This document shows positions 26,063 through 38,180 of a stretch of 64,000 nucleotides of DNA, piece after piece. Where the stretch lies: contig NZ_LN824141.1 of assembly GCF_000953715.1 (NCBI RefSeq), forward strand, positions 1,304,501 to 1,368,500. The letters are read 5' to 3'. Source of the stretch: Defluviitoga tunisiensis. Its GTDB lineage: Bacteria; Thermotogota; Thermotogae; Petrotogales; Petrotogaceae. A program made the translations under genes and the position numbers. How positions within the stretch are numbered: position 1 is the first letter of the stretch; each line of letters opens with the position of its first letter. Below the pieces are notes generated by a model, which was not told the DNA's origin, did not search any database, and saw nothing but the letters and a program-made list of their open reading frames with translations.

Positions 26063-27787
26063 TTGATAGATAGAATTGTTTTGAAAGATATACCTAAAAA
26101 ACCCGGAGTTTATGTTTTTAAAAATATTGATGGTGAACCTATCTATATAGGAAAAGCTAAAAATCTTAAAAATAGAGTATCTTCATATTTTAATAAAAAT
26201 AATTATATAGGATATGAAAAAGTTCCAATAATGCTAGAAGAGGCTGTAAATTTAGATTATATTGTAACTTCAAACGAAAATCAAGCCTTTATCTTAGAGG
26301 CAAATCTAATTTATATCCATAAACCAAAATATAACATTATGCTTAAAGACACAAGAGTTTATCCATACATACTAGTTACTGAAGAAAGATATCCTAGAAT
26401 AAAGTATGTCAGAGTTAAAAAGGAAGAAAAAGGAAGATATTTCGGACCATATTCAGATGTTAAATTTGTAAAAGACGTGATAGAAGTACTTCAAAGTGTA
26501 TATAAAGTAAGAAGTTGTAATAGAAATTTAGAAAGAAAAAGCAAACCATGTTTTCTATACCATTTAGGAAAATGCTATGGTCCTTGCTACACAGATGTTG
26601 ATGAGGATATTTATAACAAATCCGTAAAGAAAGTTATAGATTTTCTTTCTGGAAATATAAGTGAAGTAGAAAATTATTTGAATAAAATGATGATAGAATA
26701 TGCAGAATTAAAAAATTTTGAAAAAGCTGCTCAAATGAGAGATACTTTGTATAAACTTGAAAGCTTATTTGAAGAAGTAGCTGTAGAATACAAAAATGGG
26801 GTCAATATTGATATTATCATGTATGAACCTCCAGTGTATGTCGTACTTATAGTAAGAAAAGGATATTTAATATCAAAATTATCTTTTACTTTGGAAGGAA
26901 AGTTAAATGACTTTTTGCATCAATATTATATAGTAAGAAACAACGAATTGCCTACTACTATTTTGACTATGTATGAAGAAAAAGTTGATGAGGATATACT
27001 TAATTTTTTATCAGAAAAAGGATTAAAAAGGATTGAAAAAATTGGAAAAAATTCGAAGCTTTATGATATAGCCTACAAAAATCTTAATGAAGAAATCAAG
27101 AGACAAAAAGATCTAAGCAGCTCTTTAAAGTTAACGAAAGAAATACTATCTCTAAAAAAAATACCGAATGTAATTGAAGGAATCGATATTTCTCATTTAC
27201 AGGGATTATATACAGTTGCGTCAGTTGTTTGCTTTGAAAATGGAAAACCTAAAAAGGAGAATTATAGAAAGTATAGGCTTGATAACATAAAAATTCCGGA
27301 TGACTACGAAAGTATAAAAGCAGTTATTAAAAGAAGATATAGTAACTACTCGCTTCCTGATCTATTGTTTATCGACGGAGGCAAGGGTCAAGTAAATTCT
27401 GCAGTAGAAGCGCTGGAAGAAATAGGTTTTTCTTTAAAAGATGTTGATGTAGTCGGGATAGCTAAGGAGGACGAAAGAATAGTATTTCCAGGAGAAATTC
27501 CTGACCTACACTTACCCTTAGATCACCCAGTTTTGCGATTGTTAATTTACGTGAGAGACGAGACACACAGGTTTGCTATAGGATTTAATAGAAGGCTTAG
27601 AACAAAAAGATATGAAAGAACAAAATTAGACCAAATTCCTGGGGTTGGACCAAAAAGGAAAAAACAATTAATTCAACATTTTGGTGGTATTAACAAGATA
27701 CGAGAAGCACCTATTGAAGAAATTGCCAAAGTAGTGAAAAGTCAAATAATAGCCGAACGAATAAAAGAGTATCTAGGAGAGGAATAA
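26063..27787 (+). CDS. uvrC: UvrABC excinuclease subunit C
   Basis: 574 residues from TTG at 26063. The GIY-YIG nuclease domain is at the N-terminus (KPGVYVFKN, PIYIGKAKNLKNRVSSYF). The UVR motif EYAELKNFEKAAQMRDTL is near 212. The RNase H-like nuclease with GIDISHLQG and FIDGGKGQVNSA spans 370-470. The C-terminal helix-hairpin-helix DQIPGVGPKRKKQLIQHFGG is near 530. It makes both incisions in nucleotide excision repair with UvrB. The GTG at 26051 is part of the AAGAGGTG ribosome site, so the TTG 9 nt after that site is preferred. Confidence 0.95.
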   Translation: MIDRIVLKDIPKKPGVYVFKNIDGEPIYIGKAKNLKNRVSSYFNKNNYIGYEKVPIMLEEAVNLDYIVTSNENQAFILEANLIYIHKPKYNIMLKDTRVYPYILVTEERYPRIKYVRVKKEEKGRYFGPYSDVKFVKDVIEVLQSVYKVRSCNRNLERKSKPCFLYHLGKCYGPCYTDVDEDIYNKSVKKVIDFLSGNISEVENYLNKMMIEYAELKNFEKAAQMRDTLYKLESLFEEVAVEYKNGVNIDIIMYEPPVYVVLIVRKGYLISKLSFTLEGKLNDFLHQYYIVRNNELPTTILTMYEEKVDEDILNFLSEKGLKRIEKIGKNSKLYDIAYKNLNEEIKRQKDLSSSLKLTKEILSLKKIPNVIEGIDISHLQGLYTVASVVCFENGKPKKENYRKYRLDNIKIPDDYESIKAVIKRRYSNYSLPDLLFIDGGKGQVNSAVEALEEIGFSLKDVDVVGIAKEDERIVFPGEIPDLHLPLDHPVLRLLIYVRDETHRFAIGFNRRLRTKRYERTKLDQIPGVGPKRKKQLIQHFGGINKIREAPIEEIAKVVKSQIIAERIKEYLGEE

Positions 27788-27788
27788 A

Positions 27789-28571
27789 TTGAAAGAGCTT
27801 ACACAATATGCATTAAGCTATTTAGAAAAATATAATAGTTTGTTAGCTGATGAGTTTCAACACTATTTTTTTGCTAGTGTATTTGATAAAAGTAATACTT
27901 TTCCTGTTTACACAATTTTAGTAGACAAAGAAGGAAGAAACATAGAAATTCTAGGACCAGATCATCCAAGTAAAGTTATGAGTGTTTTGTATCCAACTTT
28001 ATTTCCTAATGCAATTTTTTTAGAAACAAAATACAAAGAAATAGCTCAAAAATATAAAAAAATAGTCTATCCTGAGACCTCATTTGGGATTGTTCAGTCT
28101 CCTTTAAAGTTGGTTGCCTACAGGGCATATGGTGATGAAAGATTCATTAAAAAACTAATTTTTACAGAGAAGCTAAAAGGACAAAATTATCTCTCTCTTA
28201 GTATGAGTATAAATGATAAGACTCTTCAATTTATAATTGATCATTTCAAAAAATGGGTAGATGGAGTTTTTTATTTTCCATATTTAAGTGACATCCATAT
28301 TGTGTATAAACTACCTGAAAATATTGAAAGTAATAAAGTATCGATTTATATAGAACTTGGTAGGATGCTGAAAGAAAAAGTATTGAAAAAGTATACTTTT
28401 TTAGAGAATTCTTACAAACTTCCTGAAATGAAGATAAAAGAACCAGTAATTGCAGTTTTTAAGATTCCAGCAGATAAGATAACCGAGGTTGATTTTCAAG
28501 AGTTGTATGAGACAATGATTGAAAAAATATCTAAGATTGTGCTTGAAATAGATAAAATTGAGATTGATTAG
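27789..28571 (+). CDS. Conserved-looking protein of unknown function
   Basis: 260 residues, mixed alpha/beta, with no signal peptide or membrane helix. It starts from TTG at 27789 directly after the uvrC stop, with GGAGAGG just upstream, so it is translationally linked to uvrC. I see no catalytic motif. Blocks such as EILGPDHPSKVMSVLYPTLF and VDGVFYFPYLSDIHIVYKLP would be useful search seeds. The position after uvrC hints at a repair or housekeeping role, but that is only context. Confidence 0.7.
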   Translation: MKELTQYALSYLEKYNSLLADEFQHYFFASVFDKSNTFPVYTILVDKEGRNIEILGPDHPSKVMSVLYPTLFPNAIFLETKYKEIAQKYKKIVYPETSFGIVQSPLKLVAYRAYGDERFIKKLIFTEKLKGQNYLSLSMSINDKTLQFIIDHFKKWVDGVFYFPYLSDIHIVYKLPENIESNKVSIYIELGRMLKEKVLKKYTFLENSYKLPEMKIKEPVIAVFKIPADKITEVDFQELYETMIEKISKIVLEIDKIEID

Positions 28572-28785
28572 AGTAGTTTTATTAATGAGAATTTTGTGGC
28601 CAAGATAGTAATTCCTTAATTTATATCAGTGAACAATACTATAATTGTATTTGATTGACAACTTGTTTGGTTGATTTTATTATTTTTGTTAAGATACAGG
28701 TATAGGTAATTCATAAATAAAGAACATCTCATCAAATGAATAAAATTATCATTTTTCAAAGGTGACTTAAAAGGAGACATTAGAT

Positions 28786-29307
28786 ATGAAGGTTGATGTA
28801 AGTTACTATTATGAACCAAATAAAAAAGAGCCACTATATAAAAAGGTAGAAAAAAAAGATAAACCTCCTTATCCCATTTTAGAGATGATTTTTGGAACAT
28901 TGAATATAGTGATTGCTGTTATTTCTATGTTGATAATCGCTATAATAAATTATTTAAAGCCTATAGTTAATAGTTTGCTTGGGCAGAATTTTCCTTTTAA
29001 CACAAGGCAATTACTTATCTTATCAATATTACTTTTAATTTTTGGGGTGTTATTGGAGCTTTTTTCGTTAGAACGAGCAAGAAGTAAGAATCATAAAATT
29101 ATAGCTCTCATAATATTCTTTTATTCATTTTTTATGGTTTTTATGATTACCTACATAATAGTAAGATATTCTCTTGCGTGGATGGGTATTCAACTATTTG
29201 GTAATACTGAGCTTGGAGCTAATAAATGGTTTTATTTGCCTTCAATAGGATTTTTGTTTTATTCATTTTTCATCGTCTATTATTCATTTGTATTGCTTAG
29301 AAGATAA
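28786..29307 (+). CDS. Four-helix membrane protein of unknown function
   Basis: 173 residues. A charged N-terminal arm (1-35, KKEPLYKKVEKKDKPPYP) is followed by four predicted membrane helices near 37-60, 72-92, 105-130 and 145-170, and ends in LLRR. The ATG follows AAAAGGAG by 9 nt. There is a 214-nt gap upstream, so it probably has its own promoter. It is the last gene before the rRNA operon. No family is recognised. Confidence 0.65.
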   Translation: MKVDVSYYYEPNKKEPLYKKVEKKDKPPYPILEMIFGTLNIVIAVISMLIIAIINYLKPIVNSLLGQNFPFNTRQLLILSILLLIFGVLLELFSLERARSKNHKIIALIIFFYSFFMVFMITYIIVRYSLAWMGIQLFGNTELGANKWFYLPSIGFLFYSFFIVYYSFVLLRR

Positions 29308-29580
29308 GATAAAATATAGAGTTAATTTAAGCTTAGTTTTATTAATCAACAGAGGAAAGAGATGAATTAACAGTAAATTATATATAACTTCACAAAAAAG
29401 CAATTGACAAGACAGATAGAAATATGATAAGATATAGAACGTTGAGGGAAACATAGGATGAAAGAGAAATGGAAAAGAAATAAAAAAGGACGAACAAACA
29501 AATGTGGTAAGGCCGCATATTAGATTTTTGCGGAAAAAAGTAGAGATCATTGAAAAGTAGATAGAGGGAAAAGAAGAGTT
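29308..29580 (+). promoter_or_regulatory. rRNA operon promoter and 16S leader
   Basis: TTGACA at 29404-29409 is followed after 18 nt by TAAGAT (29428-29433), the best rRNA promoter candidate. The leader contains CCGCA/TGCGG arms near 29512-29534. AAAAGTAGATAGAGGGA at 29553-29569 is perfectly complementary to a segment at 31135-31151 after the 16S gene; this 17-bp stem is the expected RNase III processing site of pre-16S RNA. Confidence 0.65.
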
Positions 29581-31093
<1,513 letters not shown>

Positions 31094-31214
31094 TAAGGAG
31101 ATATATACACAAATAAAAATAATTTTTGTTTAACTCCCTCTATCTACTTTTGAGTGATTTATCTTTGTTCATTAAAACGCAGAATAAAAACGATTGTTCA
31201 TTGACAAGTGCATA
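31094..31214 (+). other. 16S-23S spacer without tRNA genes
   Basis: About 120 nt. It holds the 3' arm of the 16S processing stem (TCCCTCTATCTACTTTT, 31135-31151) and the 5' arm of the 23S stem (AAGTGCATAGGTT, 31206-31218, pairing with 34146-34158), extended by TTGTTCA at 31194-31200 pairing with TGAACAA near 34164. TTGTTCATTAAAAC near 31166 resembles a boxA antitermination site. No tRNA cloverleaf is present. Confidence 0.8.
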
Positions 31215-34150
<2,936 letters not shown>

Positions 34151-34185
34151 ATGCACTTATGAGTGAACAAAAATGAAAAGAATAA

Positions 34186-34301
34186 TGGGGGGTGAAGATA
34201 ACGGTACGGGACACACCCAGCTCCATTCCGAACCTGACGGTTAAGCCGTATCGTGCCGATGGTAGTACGGTAAAACGTGCGAGAGTAGGTATTGCCCCCC
34301 T
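34186..34301 (+). rRNA. 5S ribosomal RNA
   Basis: About 115 nt closed by GGGGGG at 34187 pairing with CCCCCC at 34295-34300. CACACCCAGCTCCATTCCGAA and CCGATGGTAGTA are typical 5S segments. It starts about 36 nt after the 23S end. Confidence 0.93.
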
Positions 34302-34377
34302 TTCAATTTTAGATATGCGATGTTGAACGTAACTTTTTTCATACCATATTTCCCCATATGTCCCACCCCTTTAAATA

Positions 34378-34412
34378 GAAATACCGCGTTTTCATAACGC
34401 GGTATTTTTTTT
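34378..34412 (+). terminator. rRNA operon terminator
   Basis: AAATACCGCGTT (34379-34390) and AACGCGGTATTT form a 12-bp stem with a TTCAT loop, followed by a long run of T. It is a strong intrinsic terminator about 77 nt after 5S. Confidence 0.93.
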
Positions 34413-34465
34413 TGCTATTTCGTTCGTTTTTATTTTTGTGTGTTATAATAATTAATATAAATTTT

Positions 34466-34833
34466 GTAAGTACCAAATTATAGAATAAAGGTATTCTAGA
34501 AATATTATTTTTGAATTTATAATGGGTCAAGGGCGGAGCCCTCACTCATTTCTTGGTACAAGTACTAAATTAGAAATAAAGGTATTTTAGAAATATTATT
34601 TTTAGATTTATAATGGGTCAAGGGCGGAGCCCTCACTCATTTTTTGGTACAAGTACTAAATTAGAAATAAAGGTATTCTAGAAATATTATTTTTGGATTT
34701 ATAATGGGTCAAGGGCGAAGCCCTCACTCATTTCTTGGTACAAGTACTAAATTAGAAATAAAGGTATTCTAGAAATATTATTTTTGGATTTATAATGGGT
34801 CAAGGGCGGAGCCCTCACTCATTTCTTGGTAAA
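34466..34833 (+). repeat. Four-copy 91-bp tandem repeat with hairpin cores
   Basis: The anchor AATGGGTCAAGGGC occurs at 34521, 34612, 34703 and 34794, an exact 91-bp period, with only scattered single-base differences. Each unit carries stem AGGGC-GGA-GCCCT (loop GAA in copy 3), then CACTCATTTCTTGGTA-CAAG-TACTAA, a second hairpin, then an AT-rich arm with TATTCTAGAAATA. The last copy is cut off after TTGGTA. No variable spacers occur, so this is not CRISPR. It is the largest member of the repeat family seen at 1482, 12817, 23379 and 47374, and it leads into the gene at 34980. Confidence 0.9.
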
Positions 34834-34928
34834 ATTATTGAAGAAGTCAGATGAATTCATAATTAATTGGGATTATAGATGAAAATAATTTTAAAAAAGT
34901 AGTACAATAAATATTTGTAAAATCTAAA

Positions 34929-34953
34929 TTTTAGAGGTTATAAAGATACTAAA
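34929..34953 (+). promoter_or_regulatory. Conserved 25-nt leader motif upstream of the small membrane protein
   Basis: Reads TTTTAGAGGTTATAAAG then ATACTAAA, 20 of 25 identical to the sat leader motif. About 11 nt separate it from the GAAGGGGG ribosome site of the gene at 34980. Confidence 0.5.
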
Positions 34954-34979
34954 AATTTGATGAGAAGGGGGTACTTAGC

Positions 34980-35192
34980 ATGTTAAAAACTATTTTAGCT
35001 TTGTTAGGTATTGTTTTTATAGTAATCCTGTCTTTTCTATTTTTTCCTGTTATTTGGAGGGTGATAGCAATAATTGTTGGAATTGTTCTTGCTTGTTTAG
35101 TATTTTTTGGATTTATTACTATTGCTTTACCTATAACTTTAATACTTTTAGTTGTGATTCTGATTTATAGACTGATAATCTTTCTGATATAA
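34980..35192 (+). CDS. Small two- or three-helix membrane protein, unknown
   Basis: 70 residues, almost entirely hydrophobic: a helix at about 2-27, a second at 28-50 and a third at 52-70, with only two Arg and one Lys as charges. ATG follows GAAGGGGG by 8 nt. The protein resembles many small bacterial inner-membrane proteins, with no diagnostic motif. It stands alone after the tandem array and before the asparagine attenuator, with its own leader of the repeat family. Confidence 0.6.
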   Translation: MLKTILALLGIVFIVILSFLFFPVIWRVIAIIVGIVLACLVFFGFITIALPITLILLVVILIYRLIIFLI

Positions 35193-35243
35193 TGATTGTA
35201 TTAGAGAGTTTTTAATATTATTAATATGATCTAATTCGTTAAC

Positions 35244-35272
35244 TTGACTTTTTTCTTTTTTTATGATAGAAT
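35244..35272 (+). promoter_or_regulatory. Promoter of the asparagine attenuator-synthetase unit
   Basis: TTGACT (35244-35249) and TAGAAT (35267-35272) are separated by 17 bp. Transcription would start near 35279, about 20 nt before the leader peptide ATG. Confidence 0.65.
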
Positions 35273-35301
35273 TTTTTCAGTTTAAATGAAAGGTGATTTA
35301 T

Positions 35302-35406
35302 ATGTTAAACGATTTTATATATGCAAAAGCAACATATAAACAGTTATCCATAGTTTTAAATAATAATAATAATAACAATACACAGCGTCGGCAATTATCG
35401 CTGTAG
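35302..35406 (+). CDS. Asparagine-rich leader peptide (attenuator peptide)
   Basis: 34 codons from ATG at 35302 to TAG at 35404-35406, preceded by AAAGGTGA about 6 nt upstream. After MLNDFIYAKATYKQLSIVL come seven consecutive Asn codons (five AAT, one AAC, one AAT, 35359-35379), then TQRRQLSL. Such a run is the hallmark of a leader peptide that senses charged tRNA-Asn, and the gene downstream makes asparagine. The stop codon lies within the right arm of the pause hairpin, so ribosome position directly controls which RNA structure forms. Confidence 0.85.
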   Translation: MLNDFIYAKATYKQLSIVLNNNNNNNTQRRQLSL

Positions 35407-35467
35407 TATTGTTATATAAAGGTTGCCGGCGCTGAAACATAAAAAATCAGCGCCGGTTTTTATTTTT
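35374..35467 (+). promoter_or_regulatory. Asn-responsive transcription attenuator: pause, antiterminator and terminator
   Basis: Three mutually exclusive structures. Pause hairpin: 35374-35387 pairs with 35399-35413 (AACAATAC and CAGCG with CGCTG and GTATTGTT, one bulge). Antiterminator: CAGCGTCGGCAA (35383-35394) pairs with TTGCCGGCGCTG (35423-35434) over 12 bp with one G-T pair. Terminator: CCGGCGCTGA (35426-35435) pairs perfectly with TCAGCGCCGG (35447-35456), followed by TTTTTATTTTT. A ribosome stalled at the Asn codons leaves 35383-35394 free, the antiterminator forms and the synthetase gene is read. A ribosome that reaches the stop covers it and the terminator forms. Confidence 0.85.
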
Positions 35468-35559
35468 ATTAATTAATATAAAAACTTAACTAATAATTAA
35501 ATGTAATTTTAAAAATATTATTACTAACATATCTTAAAATTATAGGGAGGGAACATGTA

Positions 35560-36519
35560 ATGGAGTTAGTAAAAAAAGAGGGAAGAAAGGTTGATTCTGT
35601 AGAATTAGTGGAAAAATATTTAAAAGATGAATCTTATAAAGATGCTTTAATTATTCAGTCAGGTATTATCGGCCTATCAAGACAATTTCTTCACAATGAA
35701 GGATTTGTAGAGTATTTACCAGTAATTGTATCTACAATTACTGATCCTTTAAATAGAGATGTTTTTGAAGCACAGATAGATTATTATGGTCACAAATATT
35801 ATATTACTAAATCCATGATAGTTCAAAAACAGGTAGGTATTTTAGTACATGACAAAATATTTTCATTCTCTCCTAATTTGAGACTAGAAAGAGAAGAGAA
35901 GGCACAATCTGGTAGACATTTGATTGATTTTGTTCAGCTGGATTTAGAAGTGAAAAATGCTAAAAGAGAAGATATTATGAGTTTAATGGAAGATTTAATA
36001 ATATTTGTAATCAATAATTTGCTTCAAGACCATTCTGAATTGATAAAAAAGTATCATCCTGGACTCAGTGTTCCAAAAAAGCCTTTTAATAGGATTTCTG
36101 TCAAAGAAGCGAAAAAAAGGTTTGGTGATGACTATGAAAAAATTATTTCTGAAAAGTCAACAGAGCCTGTTTGGTTAATTGATATGCCTATAGAAGAAAG
36201 AGAATTTTATGATAAACAAAATCCTTTGGAACCAGACACTCTTTTAGATTTTGATTTGATTTATCCTGAAGGATTTGGTGAGGGGATATCTGGTGGAGAA
36301 CGTGAATATGAGTATGATCAAATTGTTAAAAGAATTAAGTTAAAAGGAAACAATTTAGATAGTTATGAAGATTATTTAAAAATAGCAAGAAAAGGTTATT
36401 TGCGGCCATCTGCAGGGTGTGGGATAGGCATAGAGCGATTTACTCGTTATATAATGGGATTGGAACATGTTGAAAAAACTAGATTATTTGCAAAAGTACC
36501 GGGTCAATTTTCTATATAA
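35560..36519 (+). CDS. Asparagine synthetase of the archaeal AsnRS-like type
   Basis: 319 residues. This is a class IIb aminoacyl-tRNA synthetase catalytic core without the anticodon-binding domain. Motif 2 is FSFSPNLRLEREEKAQSGR near 107, GISGGEREYEYDQIVKRI near 247 is the ATP-Mg region, and motif 3 is SAGCGIGIERFTRYIMG near 288. Such cores similar to AsnRS/AspRS were shown in Pyrococcus to amidate aspartate with ammonia and ATP. The Asn-coded attenuator in front strongly supports asparagine synthesis over an aminoacylation role. It is not the E. coli AsnA or glutamine-dependent AsnB type. The ATG follows AGGGAGGG; an overlapping ATG at 35555 is followed at once by TAA and is not used. The 57-nt gap to the PurH-like gene allows co-transcription. 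Confidence 0.82.
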   Translation: MELVKKEGRKVDSVELVEKYLKDESYKDALIIQSGIIGLSRQFLHNEGFVEYLPVIVSTITDPLNRDVFEAQIDYYGHKYYITKSMIVQKQVGILVHDKIFSFSPNLRLEREEKAQSGRHLIDFVQLDLEVKNAKREDIMSLMEDLIIFVINNLLQDHSELIKKYHPGLSVPKKPFNRISVKEAKKRFGDDYEKIISEKSTEPVWLIDMPIEEREFYDKQNPLEPDTLLDFDLIYPEGFGEGISGGEREYEYDQIVKRIKLKGNNLDSYEDYLKIARKGYLRPSAGCGIGIERFTRYIMGLEHVEKTRLFAKVPGQFSI

Positions 36520-36576
36520 ACCACAGGAGCTAGTTGCAAAAAATATATATATTCAATCTATTGGAGGAATTATTAA

Positions 36577-38055
36577 ATGAACATAAAAAGAGCCATAATT
36601 TCCGTATATAACAAGGATAAATTAGAGAACTTTGCAAAGTTTTTATATGATAATGGTGTTGAGATAATATGTACCGAAGGTACTTCTAATTTTCTAAATG
36701 AAAAAGGTATAAAGACCATAAAAATGTCAGATTTTATTGGTTTTCCTGAAATATTAGGAGGAAGGATAAAGAGTATTGATCCTAAATTGTTAGGGGGGAT
36801 TTTGGCCAAATCAAGTGACGAAAAACATGCAAAAGAGTTAATTGACTTTAATATCAAGAAAATTGATATGGTAATTGTTAACTTTCCTTCTTTTGATGAA
36901 ATAATACAAGTAACAAAAAATGAAGATACTCTTTTAGATTTTATTGATATAGGTGGATATACATTAGTTAGAGCAGCAGCAAAAAATTACAAAGATGTTG
37001 TTCCACTTGTTGATCCTAAAGATTATGAAACTGTATTAGAGAATTTAGAAGATTGTGGAGATGTTCCATTGCAGTTGAGACGCAAATTGTCTTTGAAGGT
37101 CTTTTTTTCAACTTCTAAATATGATGCCACTATTCACAAAGTATTTTCCGAATTGTTCGCAGCTGAAAAATTTGATCATGAATTTTTTGAGATATTGGGA
37201 GAATTACGGTTTGGAGCAAATCCATTACAAGAAGCGATGTTAATGAAATTTCTAGGTGAAAATAGTTTTATAGATTGTTTAGAAAACCTTACTCCACATA
37301 AAAAACCTACATTAAGAATCTTGAAAGATATTAAATTGCTTTTTTCTTTAGTCAGTCTTACTCAATCGAATTTTATAGGTTTTTCTAAAAAAGGGGTTTT
37401 TATTTACGGGATAGTAGAACCTAACGATGATGAAAAAAAAGAATTTGTTAAGTTTGTTAAAAATTGGAAAGGTGGAGTAATTTATTCTGATGATGAAGAT
37501 GTATTAGATGAGTTAAAATATTCTAGACATGATTGTTTACTAACCTCATTAAATATTAGTGACAAGGAACGCTTTCTGTCATTCAAACCCATGATTTTAA
37601 AAATGCATAAAAAAACAGTGTATCGAAAAGAAGATTATGTTATAGATGATGATCTGGTGGTTAAACAGAGATCAGTAAATCTTGCTTCAGATTTAGAAAC
37701 CTTTTCAGATATTGAAAAAATTGCTTTTGAAGTAGCAAAAAATCACAGGTCGGATACAGTAGTCTATATTAAAGGTCATAAAATATACTGTGGTAATCAG
37801 GCTTGTGTTGATAGGGAGATTTCCTTAAATATTCTTTCAAATATTATGGAACGATTTGAAGAGAATTTTTCTCAAGGTACACTTATCTTTGATTCTTCTA
37901 TTAATTCAGAAAAAATTGTCAATTTAATCCTTGAAAAAGATATAAAGAAAGTGATTATTCCTCCTCATTTACCTGCATATAGTAAATATTTAGACGAATT
38001 AAAGGAGAAGAACGTTGAACTTAAAATAACTTCTAGAAGATATCATAGATATTAA
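36577..38055 (+). CDS. Degenerate PurH-like protein (IMP cyclohydrolase/AICAR formyltransferase family)
   Basis: 492 residues, near the normal PurH length. Residues 1-190 keep the MGS-like IMP cyclohydrolase fold: RAIISVYNKDKLENFAKFL, TEGTSNFLNEKGIKT, FPEILGGRIKSIDPKLLGGI and IDIGGYTLVRAAAKNY. The second half has the start FGANPLQEAM, an eroded GNQACVDREI where GxGQxxR is expected, and a C-terminal RRYHRY. The catalytic Lys-His of the formyltransferase (KHxxPCG) is absent; no KH pair followed by PCG is found. It is alone, without other pur genes. It may be a cyclohydrolase only, or a purine-binding regulator. The ATG follows TGGAGGA. Confidence 0.72.
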   Translation: MNIKRAIISVYNKDKLENFAKFLYDNGVEIICTEGTSNFLNEKGIKTIKMSDFIGFPEILGGRIKSIDPKLLGGILAKSSDEKHAKELIDFNIKKIDMVIVNFPSFDEIIQVTKNEDTLLDFIDIGGYTLVRAAAKNYKDVVPLVDPKDYETVLENLEDCGDVPLQLRRKLSLKVFFSTSKYDATIHKVFSELFAAEKFDHEFFEILGELRFGANPLQEAMLMKFLGENSFIDCLENLTPHKKPTLRILKDIKLLFSLVSLTQSNFIGFSKKGVFIYGIVEPNDDEKKEFVKFVKNWKGGVIYSDDEDVLDELKYSRHDCLLTSLNISDKERFLSFKPMILKMHKKTVYRKEDYVIDDDLVVKQRSVNLASDLETFSDIEKIAFEVAKNHRSDTVVYIKGHKIYCGNQACVDREISLNILSNIMERFEENFSQGTLIFDSSINSEKIVNLILEKDIKKVIIPPHLPAYSKYLDELKEKNVELKITSRRYHRY

Positions 38056-38071
38056 TTGATAATAAAAGTCA

Positions 38072-38103
38072 AAAATCCCCTTCTTAATAAGGGGTTTTTT
38101 ATT
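38072..38103 (+). terminator. Rho-independent terminator after the PurH-like gene
   Basis: AAAATCCCCTT and AAGGGGTTTTTT form a 10-bp stem with a CTTAAT loop, ending in a T run. It closes the asparagine synthetase and PurH-like unit. Confidence 0.9.
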
Positions 38104-38180
38104 TTGTAATTAATTTTAATAAAATCTTGTTATATAATAGTGGTTAATAAGCATAGTATTTTATGAAAGGTGTAGATATT

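Noticed and set aside
31094-31214. Spacer tRNA gene
   Set aside because: No TTCRANYC loop, acceptor stem or cloverleaf could be drawn in either strand.
34466-34833. CRISPR array
   Set aside because: The unit is 91 bp, repeats directly without variable spacers, and no cas genes are near.
34466-34833. CsrB-like sponge RNA that binds CsrA through GGA loops
   Set aside because: Loops vary between GGA, GAA and GCA across the family, so the protein contact would not be conserved; kept only as a minor alternative.
35353-35382. Simple AAT microsatellite
   Set aside because: The run is in frame within a small ORF with its own SD, includes an AAC, and is followed by alternative RNA stems, so it is read as a leader peptide.
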